Positions 50,201 to 63,825 of a DNA stretch of 64,000 bases are shown piece after piece. A program made the translations under genes and the position numbers. The notes under the pieces were generated by a model that ran no database searches, was not told where the DNA came from, and worked only from the letters and a program-made list of their open reading frames with translations. Every line of letters starts with the position of its first letter. The stretch's first letter is position 1. Source of the stretch: Progne subis subis (taxonomy: Eukaryota > Chordata > Aves > Passeriformes > Hirundinidae); the NCBI GenBank assembly GCA_022316685.1, contig JAKJHU010000084.1:1993001-2057000 (forward strand), read 5' to 3'.

Positions 50201-53200
50201 AAATGAGAGTTCTGGTTTTTCCCATCCTTTCCCACACTCTGGCACAGTTTTTCTTGTGTTATGCCCAAAAGTCACTGGGTTGCAGGATGAGTCACTTGAG
50301 CTGACTGATCCAGCAGGACAGTAATTTTGAAGCAGGAAAGTAAAACAAGGTTATTAGATTGATTTTTCCACAATGAGAAGATAGATCTTATTGTTTCCCC
50401 AGAGGAGCTTAGCTGGGCCTGACTGAGGTGCTTTGTGGTGATACCTTGAGGGCAGAGACAGTGTAGCCTGTAAATGATCCAAGATTACTGAGTTTGTTTT
50501 GATTTTTATATTGATGCATATGTTCATTCCTTGTTTACTCTGTTGCCCCTTTTATTTAACCAAATAAAGCTGTTTCAGTAAACTCTTGACTATCACAGCT
50601 GTCTTCCCAAGACTATTAAATTGAAAGGCAGTTTTGAACAGCTCCATTGTGATTTTTCTGCCCCCTCTAAGCCTCTTATCCCAGTGTTCAGTTGGCTGGG
50701 GTAACTCAGTGAGGTTTAGCTCACTGCTCTGTGATTCTGAGTGTAAATTGAAGCTATAAACTGTTCCAGAGAGCTGATCACTTTTCTTTATTGCTCCTCT
50801 GCAATATTTTTCAGAGCCAGTTAAGTCGAGAGAAGGAAGAACTGGAAGCTGAGAAGAGAGACTTGGTCCGAACAACTGAAAGGCGATCTCAGGAAGTTGA
50901 ACATTTAAATGGTACAGCCAGGAGCACAGTCAATAAATACCAGGAAATAACCTAATTGCAGAAAACCAGCACTTTGGTGCTTGTTTTTCTCGATTTAAAA
51001 ATATGCCTTATACAGTATCTTAGTGCCCAACATACAATTACATACAAAGTGTCTCACCTGGTCTCATTCTTTACAATTTAGAAATTAGAGCTGTTGCACA
51101 ACAGCTTTTTCTAACACTGATTTCCCTCCTCCAGAGGATGTTAAACGCTTAAATGAAAAGCTCACAGAGGCAAGCACAGAAAAGGCAAAACTTCAGCTGA
51201 AGTTGGATGAGCTTCAAACATCAGATGTTTCCATGAAGGTGAGTAGGGCTTTATAAGCACAGTGTGTGTCCTGCATTGTTGGTGTGTGATGTAATCACCA
51301 TTTTGTTAGGATTCCTTGGAAAGTAGGTCAAGTGAGCACCTGTTATTTATAGCAAATTCTTTTATTATAAAATTGGTGGCTGTGGCTAGAAGTGAGATCT
51401 GTATTCCTGGAAGACAGGGGATATCAGGCTGGGCAAGCATGTCCAGGCCTTCTCGCTGGCAGTGGTGGCTGCTCCTTCCTGCTAGGAAGGACTTCAGGTC
51501 CATGAAGGGAGGTAAAAAGGAGAAAAATAATTAGATGTGAACCTGTACCATTACTCTGTGGGCAGAATAAACTCCATAAAGAGAAGAGGAAAGGACAGAA
51601 ACCTCAAGATCTTAATTAATTTCCTCTAAAAGGCTACTAATCTAGTTCATGTTCCCAACTAATGTAAACTTGGAGGAAACTAACTCAAATGGCAGGAATT
51701 TATCATTGCTTGATAGTTGTAACTTACTACCAGTGTAATAAGGAGCACTGCTTGTATACCAAACTACAGCACATTTTTGCTGCTCCTCCTCTAATCAGAG
51801 TAGTTTAATTGGCTGCTTTATTTTCTGTGGAACCACTACAATCACACGGTGCAATTCTCTTTTCAGTATCGGGAGAAAAGGCTGGAGCAAGAAAAAGAGT
51901 TACTGCAGAACCAGAACACATGGCTGAATGCTGAGCTGAAAGCCAAAACTGATGAACTGCTCCATACTGCCAGGGAGAAAGGCAATGAAATCCTGGAGCT
52001 CAAATGCAGTCTGGAGAACAAAAAGGAGGAGGTAGTGTAATTATACTGAGTTGTCATTTCTTAGAAATTATACCACCTGATTAACTGAATTAAACGAAGC
52101 CAATACTTTAATGACTGTATTTGAGTGATCCTTTATGCTGTTTCAACAACTTTTTGGTTTGTTTTTATTTTTAGGTTAAAAAGAATGAGACAAGTATTTT
52201 CCGAAATAAACTGGACTAGGAACTAAAAAATTTATATAGTGTTCTTCTTTCTTCTCTGAATAGGTTTCCAGAATGGAGGAACAGGTGAACAGCTTGAAAC
52301 AGTCAAATGAAAACCTCCAGAAGCATGTCGAAGAACTTTTGAATAAACTGAAGGAGGTGAGACAGCTTGAAGTCTATTAACAGCATTACAGTTGCTTCTA
52401 CAAATCAAACCATAAAATGAGTCAAATAGAAATAGTGTAATGCTCTCCATCGCTGTCTCCTCTTTTTCCTCTGCCAGGCAAAAGAGCAGCAGGCAAGCAT
52501 GGAAGAGAGATTCCACAATGAACTGAATGCCCACATGAAATTATCCAACTTGTATAAGGTGAGTTTGTTAATTCCATTGTAACTGTAGTAGGGGCTGAAT
52601 CTTATGTAATAACACAGGCAAATTTGGAGGCTTTTTCCCCCACAAAATTTGGATATGGAAAGGCTAACTTCCCTTGCAGGACTTCGTGAAATACGCAAAA
52701 CATTGTTTTCTTTGCTGCTGTCTTAGTCAGCATTTAGACTTCTACATTGTTTGGATTATCTTGGAGAATAAGCGAAACTGGGGTTGAAATAGTAGTTTTA
52801 TGCCAACTGTTTTGAGGCTTTGTGTTGTAAAAATGTGGTTATGTCTGAGGATCTACTGGAAGGTAAAAGTTTATGTGGAAAGTATGACTGTGGAAGAGAT
52901 TTTTCTGAGTTAGAAGCTCATTTCTGAACACTGCAGGTGTTGGTTAGGACCCAGCTGAATGTCCTATACTGTGTCAAAGACACACCATCTAAACAAGTAA
53001 TATTTGTTCTGTTTGCTCGGAGGGTGAAAAATACTCTGTAACCTTCTGACTAAGCTGAAATGTACAACTGCTTGCTCTTTGGTTTGCACATTTTAGTGCA
53101 CAGGCTACCACAAAGCTCTGCTTTGTGAGCTTTCTTGCACAGATGCCCAAATAAACATTGTACAGCTTTGCACTTGGAAGATCTCAAGCTGGAAGCAAAG

Positions 53201-56200
53201 AAACATGAACTGTTATATAATATGGATCCCTAAAAATACCATATTTTTCACACTGTTTGAAATAGAGTGTTGCAAATTCCCAGTTTTCTTTAGTCAGAAG
53301 AAGGAAAGAGCCAGCAGCAGCTGTAAATAGCTAAAGGCCATACATTGTAATGGGAATTGTCACACCAAATCAGTGTCTGATGCTTCTTACTCTCAGACAG
53401 TTTGCAATAAAGTGAGACAATCCACATGGAAAGGACTGATCAGCTTAGGTGAATCTTTCAGCATTTTACGCAGAAAACTGTGTTCGTAATTTGTGGTCAG
53501 TTTAAGCTTTCCTGTAAACATGGGGCTGCTGTTGCTGTGTACTGAAGGTGAGCTAAAATGCTTTCTTCAGAGTGCTGCTGATGACTCGGAGGCAAAGAGC
53601 AATGAGCTGACAGGAGCAGTGGAAGAGCTGCACAAGCTCCTGAAGGAGGCAGGTGAAGGTAAGCTGGCAAAGGGAGGAGAGCAGCTGGGCTCCTTGGAGT
53701 AAAATGGGGGAGGTTGTGTTCCTGAAAGGAATTTCATTGGGCTTTTGGGGTGTTGGAAATATCAGTCCCTTTGTAAGAAAAAGTATACCTGACAAGCTGA
53801 ATTTACTGATGACTGGGGAACTATTTTCAAATACACCTGGAATTTTACTGTGGATTTTGATGAAAGGATCTAATTTTGCAAGATACATTTTCAGCTTTTT
53901 AGTTTAGGTTCCTTTTCACTGCTAAGGACAGTTCATATTTTTGCCCTTTTCTAAGAAAAGGTGAGAGTGGTTTATGCTTTTCTCACACTGCTGTGTTTTC
54001 TTATCAGCATGAACTTCTGCAGGTCATATAAAGTGAAATTTAAGGTACACAACACAAAACCTGCTTGTCTGATTTAAATTTAGCTAATAAAGCAGCCCAG
54101 GAGCATTTGGCTGAGGTGGAGGAGTCCAAAGCTGCCATGGAAAAGGAGCTGAGAGAGAAGATAAGTAAGCTGGAGAAGGAGCTGGAGAATGCCAATGATT
54201 TACTGTCGGCTACGAAGCGCAAAGGTGGGATAAGCTGGCACCTGAAATACAGAAATTCTTGGGCTTTTATAATATTTGGAGGATATTGTGCTGAACTTCT
54301 GTAAGAACCAGCTCCATTAATCTGATGTCATCTTTGGTGCTTCATTTTAGAAGCTTTTGTGTCTATAGATATATACATATGCTTATATATGTATATAAAC
54401 ATATTCCCCTCAGCAGAAAGTGCATTTCTGTCCTGGTTGTTTGGAGTTCTTTTGTTAATCTGTTATCTTTTCAAAGAAAAGGGAGAGGAAACTTTTCTCC
54501 AAGGCTGAATCATTGTGCTTTTAGTGGTTTTCTGGAGAAGGAGTGGATGATAAACTAGTCTTATTTTCCTCTTTAAGAAAAAGGCAGCAGTAAACAGACC
54601 TGTACTTAGATTTCTGTTTAACATTAAATCTTGCTCAGTATTCACTGTTCTAGCTTTGTCTTTTTTGCTCTTTGCTACATATCCATGGCTTCTAAAAGAT
54701 AGAGTGCAGGAAGAAACTGAGACATGGAGTACATTTGCTATATCCCTGTGTTAATTTAATGAAAATAAACCAGTGCTCTGCTATTCCAAACCTCTGACAG
54801 TGTGATAAAAAGCCTGAGTTGAGGTCTTGCTCCAACTATTTCAACTGCTCATGTTCTGAAATTATTTAACTTTTAGGAGTCCTAGTAGCAACAGCTTTTC
54901 AGCAGTTCAAATAAAGCAGGTCAGGTATGATATTTAAGAGTATTTCTAGTGGGGATTACTGCAGGTTTGGATGTTAATGGTGTGGCTTGTGTCTCCAGGA
55001 GCCATCCTGTCCGAGGAGGAGCTGGCAGCCATGTCTCCCACTGCTGCAGCAGTGGCCAAAGTGGTCAAGCCTGGCATGAAGTTAACTGAGGTGAGTGAGC
55101 ACAACCTCTCCAGCAGCAAAGCCCTTGGATGCCATCAGTGACACTGAGAATGGAAAGGTTCAGGCTTGGGACACTCTTTGGGTTTGGGGTCATGCCTGAT
55201 AAAGGCAAGGAAATCCTACTCAAGGCAGACTTTATAAGTTACTGGGATTTTTTCCAACGTGCCTTACACTTTTTCTTTAGTAGATCAAATTCAGAAAAAG
55301 GTGTGTTTTGGTACTATAAACTTACTTTCTATATGCATTTTTGGCAGAAGCAGCCTTTTTTTTTGCTTGCTTACATAATTTTTTAATCTGTACTGCTGTG
55401 CTTTTGGCCTATACGTGCAAAAAATTAACATAATAATAGGTCATACAGGTTCTAAGGGGTTTTACAGTTCTGTTTATGAAATTTGTGTTGTCATTATTAC
55501 TGATTGTTTTGTCGAGCCATTAAATTCCTTTATGCTGTGTTACTGGTTTTGATATTTCTGTTGTCTTAAATGTGCTTAAAAATACACGTCTTTTATGTAG
55601 AATTATTTTATTGCAGATAATTGCACTATAAAGTTTGCCATTTTAAAATTATTATGTGTAACTTCTTTGCTGTGATATGAGTCCTAGAACCTTATTTTAA
55701 AAGTCCAACTTGTTTTTCTGAGTTAACTAGTTGAGTTGTATAAAATTGCAGTGCCTTAAGGTATGAATTGTATCATTACCAGTGGTTCTTTTTAAAGAGA
55801 TCTGTACAGACGTATCAAAAACAAACCAAGACCTTTTTGTTGCAGCTGTACAATGCCTATGTAGAAACTCAGGATCAGTTGCATATGGAGAAGCTGGAGA
55901 ATAAGAGAATCAATAAATATTTGGATGAAATAGTGCAGGAAGTAGAAGCCAAAGCCCCAATCTTAAAACGTCAGCGTGAAGAATTTGAGCGTTCCCAAAA
56001 AGCTGTTGCAAGTCTGTCTGCAAAGCTTGAACAAGCTATGAAGGTCAGTGTGAAATAAAAGAGCATGTATAATTTTGGAAAACAAATTAATTTTCAAATC
56101 TTTAAACCTAATTGCTGTTGTAAGTGTACGAAATGGATCTTTCAGTCAACTTTTATTACGGGGAAAAGATGTGTTGGACTTTCTGGCTTGAGATTTCTGG

Positions 56201-59200
56201 AACTGTACAAAGTATTTTACAGAAACAACGTATTTTGTAGTTTTTTATAGTGGTGATTAACAATCTCTGATTTTCTGAGAAAGTAGGCTCACTAAACAAA
56301 GCTTAGTGTTTATTTGGTATAAAATTGGACTTCAGTGCTCCCTTCCCACCGGTTTTAAAGCATATGCCAATACATTACAAAAGAACGCGGCTTTTGATTC
56401 CGGAACACCTGGAGTTTAACCTTGGGAGCGTAAATTTAAGGAGAAGTTTGGTTCCCCAGGCGTGTCTGCACATGCTGTTATCTCTCTGGAAAGGAATGTG
56501 TCCAGTTGAGGTGTGATGTTTGCTCCTGTTGGTGTGCTTGCAGGAGATCCATCGCCTGCAGGACAGCGCCGACCAAGCCAACAAACACGCCTCCTTCTTT
56601 GAGAGGGAGAGCCAGAGACTGGAAGTGCGAGTGAAGGATCTCTCCCAGCAGGTACAAAAAACGTTGCTATGGTCAAATGTGCTGTTTGCAGTTGGTGTAT
56701 TCATGTGCTGCTGCATTTCAGATGTTTACTTGGAAGTTGTAATCAGCCATTGTCATGGTTGTCCTAAGTACCTTGGTGACATTAAAGCATCTCCTCAGGA
56801 TAGCATGGTACTTCTGCTTTCAAAACTGGAATAAGTTTAGCTGGATAGAAATGGTGCTGCTTTAGGATAATATTGTTAAGCATCTGACATGGAAAACTCA
56901 TCTATATCATTTCTTTGTTAGATTGGACTGTTCTGTGATCTGTTCACAGAACTGAGCAGTTTATGTACTTTCCTTCTTTTGTTTCCTTTTTTCAAGCTCT
57001 TTTTTCTGTCCTATAATTATCTTACAAGGATTTGTTGGTTATAATTGCTTGTACATTGTAGGGAAAACCCCTTAATTTCCAAGTCCTTTATTCCTAATAT
57101 GTTGTTTTTCAGGGCAGACTTTATAGTATGTGCAGGCCTTACATGAGGACTGTTCTCTTTCAGATCTGTGTGCTGTTAATGGAGCTGGAGGAAGCCAGAG
57201 GCAACCATGTGATCCGTGATGAAGCAGTGAGCTCTGCTGACATCAGCAGCTCCTCTGAAGTGATCACTCAACACCTGGTCTCCTACAGAAATATCCAAGA
57301 GCTTCAGCAGCAGAATCAGCGTCTCCTGGTGGCTCTTCGGGAGCTGGGGGAGGCAAAAGAAAAAGAGGAGCAAGAAACAACATCATCTAAGTAGGTCACC
57401 TCTTCATTTTCATTAACTTTATACTAGCTAGTAACAGGGATTCATACAAGCATTTTCATTTTTTTAAATTCTGACTTATTAACTGTGTGCAGCAGCTATG
57501 TAACTCATAAAAGCAAGTTCTTATTAAGCTACAGGACCTTCAGGTTTCTATTGAAATGGCTTTATAGCTTTTTATCTTATAATAGGTCCTGTCATCAAAA
57601 CCTGAAGTAAAAGTAACTGTCAGTCTTCTAATGACTGATTTCACACAACAGAGCTGTTTTTCAAAACCATAAGTTTTTATTCCTGTTAGCTGAAGAAAAA
57701 ACTGCATGTGTGCATATCTAAAGCACGACTGTAAAGGCCACAGGTGTGAATTCTGTGGGAAAGGTTCTTAGCCTGACTCTCTGCTCATGCTACTAACATT
57801 TTTGAAGCTACTTACTTGAACGGAATTCTGCTGTTCGGGAATGAGGACTGCTTTCCTTTTCATCTGCAAATGGCAGCCCAAAAGGCCTGTCTCCCAGAAC
57901 TTTGTAGGATTCTGTCATACATTCACAGAATCATTAGGTTTGGGAAATATGTCTGGGATCGAGTCCAAGCTATGCCCCAGATGTCACCAGCCCAGAGCAC
58001 TGAGTGCCACGTCCAGGCCTTCTTGGGATACCTCCAGGGATGGGGATTCCACCAGTTCCTTAGGCAGCTCCTTCCAATGCTTAACAACCTTTTCTGTGAA
58101 AGAATTCTTGATGTCCAACAGCAGCCTCCCCAGGAACAGCTTGAAGGCCGTTTCCTCTTGTCCTGTCCCTTGTTCCATGGGAGTAGAGCCTGACCCTCCT
58201 GTCAGGGAGCTGTGCAGAGCCAGAAGGTTCCCCCTGAGCCTCCTTTTCTCCAGGCTGAGCCCCTTTCCCAGCTCCCACAGCCACTCCTGATGCTCCAGCC
58301 CCTTCCCTGGACACACTCCAGCTCCTCACCGTCCTTGTGGGGAGGGGCCCAGCACACCTGGATGTGCCTGTCTGTGATGCTGAAGGCAGCTGTTTTTGTT
58401 TCAGGATCTCTGAGCTCCAGAGCCAGCTGGATGAGGCTGTCAGTGAGCTACAGCAGCTGCGGGAGTCGCGGCAGCACCAGCTGCAGCTCGTGGAGTCCAT
58501 CATCCGCCAGCGGGACATGTTCCGCATCCTGCTCACCCAGACCACGGGGGCCATCATTCCTCTGCAAGGTACCCGGGCTGCAGGGGCTGTGTGATCTGCT
58601 GTGGCAAGCAGAAGTGTTGCTTTAAAACCCCCTTTACCTTCTTTTAGCTTCGGGCATGTTACCAGAGGAGATCTGTCTTACATCTACTCCAAAGCGCCCA
58701 AATTTACCTCAGTCCATGGCCACTCCTGCTCCAGTGTCCATGAGTGAGTCCGTGGAGACTGTGGAGGCCAAGGCTGCTCTTAAGCAGGTACATTTTTCAG
58801 TAGATACTGCACAAAGCTGTCCCTATTTATTTATACTTGCTTTTGGTAAGCACTTTTATGTCTGTTCTTTGCTGCAGTTGCAGGAAGTTTTTGAGAACTA
58901 TAAAAAAGAGAAGGCAGAGAATGACAAGCTTCTGAATGAACAGAATGAAAAGCTTCAGGAGCAGGTCACAGATCTGAGGTCACAAAATGCCAAGATATCC
59001 ACACAGCTGGAATTTGCCTCCAAACGGTAATTCAGCTACATAATATCATTGCATTACATGTTCTCTGGCTGCTTGATACTGTTTGCTCACTTAAACATTG
59101 ATACTGTCTATCCTGTATAAGAACATAAAGGAAATAGTGCAGGTGGGACGAAGAGCAGGAGCTGTAGTTGAGTGAGGCATATGTGTGCAAATTGAAGCCT

Positions 59201-62200
59201 AAAACCATGAAACACACAGGTGTGCATGCCCCTGTTGAGTGGGACAGTGCAGTGTGGCAGACGTGCTTTGCTGTTTTCCCTGGAAGGTACGAGATGCTGC
59301 AGGATAACGTGGAAGGCTATCGCCGGGAAATCACCTCCCTGCACGAGAGAACCCAGAAGCTCACAGCGACCACTCAGAAGCAGGAGCAGATCATTAACAC
59401 CATGACTCAGGACCTGAGGGGAGCTAATGAAAAACTGGCAGTGGCAGAGGTCAGTAACAGTGTGTGGCACTGCGGGATATTCCAAGGTAGCACGAGAGTT
59501 TTCCTTATGATTATCCTGAAATGTCCCAAGTGAAGAGTGGAAATGTAGGAACGTTCCAAGGGGTTCCAGAGTGCAGAGAAAGCAGAATGTCCAGTAGTTC
59601 TGTTCTTACTATTTTTGGCTTAATTCACATGCATTTTAAAATAATACTAAATATAGTGGATGGATTTGGGACTGACAACAAAGTTTTTATTTGCTGTCTT
59701 CAAGGTAAGAGCAGAAAACTTGAAAAAAGAGAAGGATATCCTGAAGATGTCAGATGTGCGGCTGACTCAGCAACGTGACTCTCTGCTCGTTGAACAAAGA
59801 GGACAGAACTTGCTGCTCACCAATTTGAGAACAATTCAGGTATGTGGTGCTACCCTTATGCCCAGGTTGGGTCTGTCTGTCAGGGCTTTTCAATAAATAC
59901 CAGTGAAAATCAAATAAAAGACTCTATGTGATTGGGTCTTGATGTGGATTTGTATGTGGTTACAAATAGACAAAATATAAAATACTTCAGCAGCTTGTTT
60001 CAGCAAGTTTGGGATTCCTGTCCTACACTATGATAGTCTGTTATTTACCTGAGCAAAGTCCTGAGAATTCTGAGTTGGTGAGAAGGATTTTCACAATCAA
60101 ATGGAAACAAAACATATGAACCAATGTGAAAGAAAAAAATTTGATTTGGTAGTTTTTATGATGGCAAAATTTAACAGTGCCTGCTGTGGTAGTTGATTTC
60201 CCTGTTAAGTTATATTTACTTTTATACATTTATATAATTTGTTATAATGTATATTGACACTTAGAATGTATGTAAGAAAGCACATTTTTATCATGTGACT
60301 GAATTCTGTTTCTCTGGTAGATCTTCCAGAGATTTTTTTTTCAGTCCATGGCATTAGACTGCATGGATTTTCTTCTAGCAATATTTATTGTATTAACATT
60401 GTTAATGAAACCTTCCAAAGCTAAGTCAAATATTGTAAGCGCTACTTTTCATCATTTCTGTATCTACCTATTATTTAATTATTCTTGGGGTGGGAGAAGT
60501 GTTGTGACAACTTCGTATCAAGTGCTGCAGTAATTCAGAAGAAAATTACTGGGGTGCTTTGTAAACAAAGTGCATTGTGCTCTTTGCTCAGGGAATACTC
60601 GAGCGATCTGAGACAGAAACAAAGCAGAGACTCAATAATCAGATAGAAAAGCTGGAGCGTGAGATATCTCAGCTGAAGAAGAAACTGGAGAGTGAGGTGG
60701 AACAAAGACATTCCCTTACCAAGAATCAGGAGGTGAGTGTAAATGGGCTGCAGTTGTTTGGAGGAAAATAAAGCCCCAGGTGCTTCTGCCAGAGTGCAGC
60801 ATGTTCTTCTCCTTACCTGACTTGTTGAACCACTCTTGGCCTCTGTGCCGTTTGGGAATAATTGTAAACTGAGAACCCTGTGCTTGCAGGTTCATATCCT
60901 GGACCTAAAGAGGCAGCTGGAAACAGAGACCAGCCGCCACATGAACACAAAGGAGCTCCTGAAGAACGCCCAGAAGGAGAGTGCCATGCTGAAACAGCAG
61001 CTGAACAACACTGAGGCCCAGCTCACATCCCAGTCTTCACAAAGGCCTCCAGGGAAAGGTAAAATCTTCCTCTACTGGTAATTTCTCTTTATGCTAAGCA
61101 TTGCCATCTGCAGAAAATTCACAGTCTATAATAATTAGAATTGGGACAACAGTACACTAAAAAATAAACCACTCTGTTACTGCAATGACATATTCAGATA
61201 GATGATAACCAGCATGATTTGTTAATGTAAATTTCTTATCCAAACAATCTTTGACAAGGGAAAAATAATGCAAAACTTCTTAAAGGATTTCTTTTATTTT
61301 TATTTGAAGGTGCTTAAATGTATTAGGTTACGTAGTTTTAAATAGTCAACAATGTTTATTGTAAGCCCTTAATTTGGTGAGGGCTCACAGTTTTATTTAG
61401 GCAAGCTTTGTGAAAATAATTGTTTTTATCACGTTATCCTAAAATTTACTTCCATTTTCAAGAGAACAGTGGGTTTAGAACTAAATTAAACTTCAGTTAA
61501 TGAATGTGTTCTAATATTGCAGGTCAGCCTGGTACAAATGAAGATGTGGATGATCTTGTGAGTCGGCTGAGACAAGCTGAGGAACAAGTCAATGACCTGA
61601 GAGAGAGGCTCAAGACTAGTTCTAGTAATGTGGAGCAGTACAGGGCCATGGTTCTTAGTCTGGAGGAATCCCTCAATAAGGAAAAGCAAGTAAGTAGTTA
61701 ATTACTTATTTATTTACTTTAATTGCTTTTAGAGCAAAAATTCATCACTGTTTGTGATTCTCCACATCTTCAGTGTTGCTGTTCTAAATTAGATGCTGAG
61801 AATACCTATTCTGGCTTTCAATTGTTAATAGAATTCCAATTTTGTACCAGAATAATGTATTTAACTGAATTAAAAAATGGATCTCTTGATGGATTTTAAT
61901 GAAGGTGACAGAGGAAGTTCGTACAACAGTTGAAGCTCGTCTGAAGGAGTCTTCAGAATATCAGGCACATCTGGAAAAGAAGTTGATGGAGTCAGAAAAA
62001 GAAAAACAAGAACTGCAGGAGGAGAAGCGTAAAGCTGTGGAGAACATGGAACAACAGGTATGCACTCACCCCCGCACAAGAGTCCCCAGGAATGGGCTTC
62101 ACAAAGCTTCCTGTGCTTCACTTGGGTCTCCCGGTGTAGCAGTGCCCTGAACCAGGTCTTTTAGAGTGTACACAGGGTACCTGAACTTGTGAGAGGTTTC

Positions 62201-63825
62201 CAAACATGAACAGTACATTGACAGTGGCACTTCAGTGGAGTGATTGTGTGTTTAAAGCTGTCACTCTCTGCCTGAACTTTGAGCAGGAAAACGTAAATAA
62301 CAACCTTTGTGAGAGGTTTCAGAAGGAAACAAAATTACTGTAACTAGAATGACTGCAGGCCCAAACTGAAAGTAAAGGATTATATTTTTACTGGGAAAGA
62401 GCTCCGTATATTAAGAAGTCAAAATATACAAAGTATTTGTCTCTTTTAATGCTAATTTTAATCTATAAGTAATAAAATGATCACCATTATGAATGACTGT
62501 GTTCAGTACTCTGCAAATAGTTTGCCACTTAGTTCTGGGTTTGTTCTTACTTTGTTTTTGTTGTTCCCCTGTCACTGCAGCTTTCAGAACTGAAGAAGAG
62601 TCTGTCAGCTGTGCAGTCAGAAGTTCAGGAAGCTCTTCAGAGAGCCAGCACAGCTCTGAATAATGAACAACAGGCCAGAAGGGACTGCCAGGAACAAGTA
62701 TGTTTGTGTTGTTTGCCTATTTTTAGCCAGGGTCAGCAAAATTCCTGTTAGCTTTCAGTTGAACTCAAAACTAAACTTGTTACTCAGGGAGTGCTGGAGG
62801 CAGGAAAAGTGCTGGGAGAGCACATTCTCTATTTTGGGAGCAGCTGTTTATTGAACTGCAATAGATTTCTAAGGTCTATTTCATTATGTAAAAAGATTAG
62901 TTTGGGAATGTAATGAACTGGTCTTAACTGAATTGCTGCCCCCATGCCCTAAGGAGGGAGCTGAAAATGCTCCCAACAAGACAATGGGGAAAGTATTTTT
63001 CTAACCCAAAAGATAATTGTTGTCTGTTATGACTCTGGGGCAGTGATATTTAGCAGCAGCTGAGAAGATTGTCTTCTTATCAGCTGTTTTTTTAAAGGAA
63101 TTTACTTTTCCACAGATGAGAATTCCAGCAGCCCTAATTGGTGTCAAGGGTGTCGAAAAGCTTTTGTCTGTTTAATCCAACCCCAAATGTAGTAGATGGG
63201 CATTTCCATGTTTCCTGTACTTGAGAATAGCAGAGGTTTTGGGCAGCGGTTTTCTTTTTGCTTTGTGGTCACTTGATTTTGTCTCTTTGTATGCATCAAA
63301 CTATACATAAGGGTAGCAGAGGTAATTTATTCTGGTTTTGTGCAGGCAATGATGGCTTCTGAAGCTCAGAACAAGTATGAGCGGGAATTGATGCTTCATG
63401 CTGCTGATGTGGAGGCACTACAGGCTATCAAAGAGCAAGTCGCCAAGAATGCAGCGGTGAGGCAGCAGCTGGAGGAGGCTGCTAAGAAAGCAGAGTCAGG
63501 AGCTCTTAGGAATCCAAAGCCTCCTGGGAAGAGAGAGAGAGGATGATCAAGGTGTGATGGGCTTTGTTGTTTCAGTGGGTTGTTTCAGTTAACAGAAATT
63601 CAACCACAGAAATCACAGCCGGTGAATGATTTTGTTGTAGGATGAAGCTTCGAAACTTGCATCCCGCTGTGAGGATCTGGAAAAACAAAATCGATTATTA
63701 CATGAGCAGCTGGAGAGCATGAGCAATAAAATGGTGACTTCCATGAAAGAAGCCATCCCAACTGCAGCAAATGTTTCTCTTAGCGAGGAAGGCAAATCCC
63801 AGGAACAAATCTTGGAAATTCTTAG
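47223..63825 (+). CDS. TPR: TPR nuclear-basket protein, exons 1-26 (N-terminal half; gene runs off the right edge)
   Basis: TPR is the long coiled-coil filament of the nuclear pore basket, bound through NUP153, with roles in mRNA export, chromatin exclusion and the spindle checkpoint. Exons: 47223-47373, 49284-49388, 49817-49890, 50815-50911, 51135-51238, 51867-52031, 52264-52356, 52478-52558, 53571-53658, 54084-54224, 54999-55090, 55846-56043, 56544-56651, 57164-57390, 58405-58568, 58648-58787, 58878-59026, 59287-59449, 59705-59839, 60592-60732, 60890-61058, 61523-61689, 61905-62057, 62581-62697, 63346-63551, 63641-63825. About 1,204 codons of roughly 2,360 (human 2,363). Start [10 protein letters not shown] is conserved. 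The product is almost entirely Glu/Lys/Leu-rich heptad coiled coil, broken by a Pro/Ser/Thr linker in exon 16 (STPKRP). All junction phases agree except exon 25, which is 206 nt instead of the expected 204 and breaks the frame. Confidence 0.96.
47573..47641. repeat. (GTTT)n simple repeat in TPR intron 1
   Basis: Two runs of GTTT units separated by a CT-rich stretch, about 200 bp after TPR exon 1. Confidence 0.85.
47738..48136 (+). mobile_element. CR1 LINE 3' fragment in TPR intron 1
   Basis: Forward CR1 with 'cagcctggagaaaaggaggc', 'ctgctcccagggaattggg' and a tail reading 'cttccaacctaaacagctct'. Confidence 0.9.
48961..49062 (-). mobile_element. CR1 LINE 3'-end fragment in TPR intron 1
   Basis: Short reverse CR1 tail: 'cacagaatcttggaatgatt' then 'gggttggaagggacctgaaa' and 'ccttccactagaccaggct'. 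It ends about 220 bp before TPR exon 2. Confidence 0.85.
57915..58362 (-). mobile_element. CR1 LINE fragment ending just before TPR exon 15
   Basis: Reverse CR1 running from 'cattcacagaatcattagg' to 'cttgtggggaggggcccag'. Its right edge is only about 42 bp from the exon 15 acceptor at 58404. The frames of 110-158 codons around 57,816-58,557 on both strands are mainly this repeat. Confidence 0.9.
63346..63551 (+). CDS. TPR: TPR exon 25 with a +2 frameshift
   Basis: The exon opens in frame ([17 protein letters not shown], then [10 protein letters not shown]) and matches human TPR up to KAES. Beyond 63498 the frame no longer matches and reaches a stop 63 bases later, at 63544. Removing one G from each GG pair at 63499-63500 and 63509-63510 restores the conserved frame, ending EERERMIK, and the 204-nt exon length, and joins exon 26 ([17 protein letters not shown]) in phase 0. 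The splice sites on both sides are intact. The pattern points to two base-count errors in short G runs, but a real frame-breaking haplotype cannot be excluded. Confidence 0.85.

Noticed and set aside
57816..58557. Frames of 110-158 codons on both strands
   Set aside because: They are composed of a CR1 fragment plus antisense of TPR exon 15.
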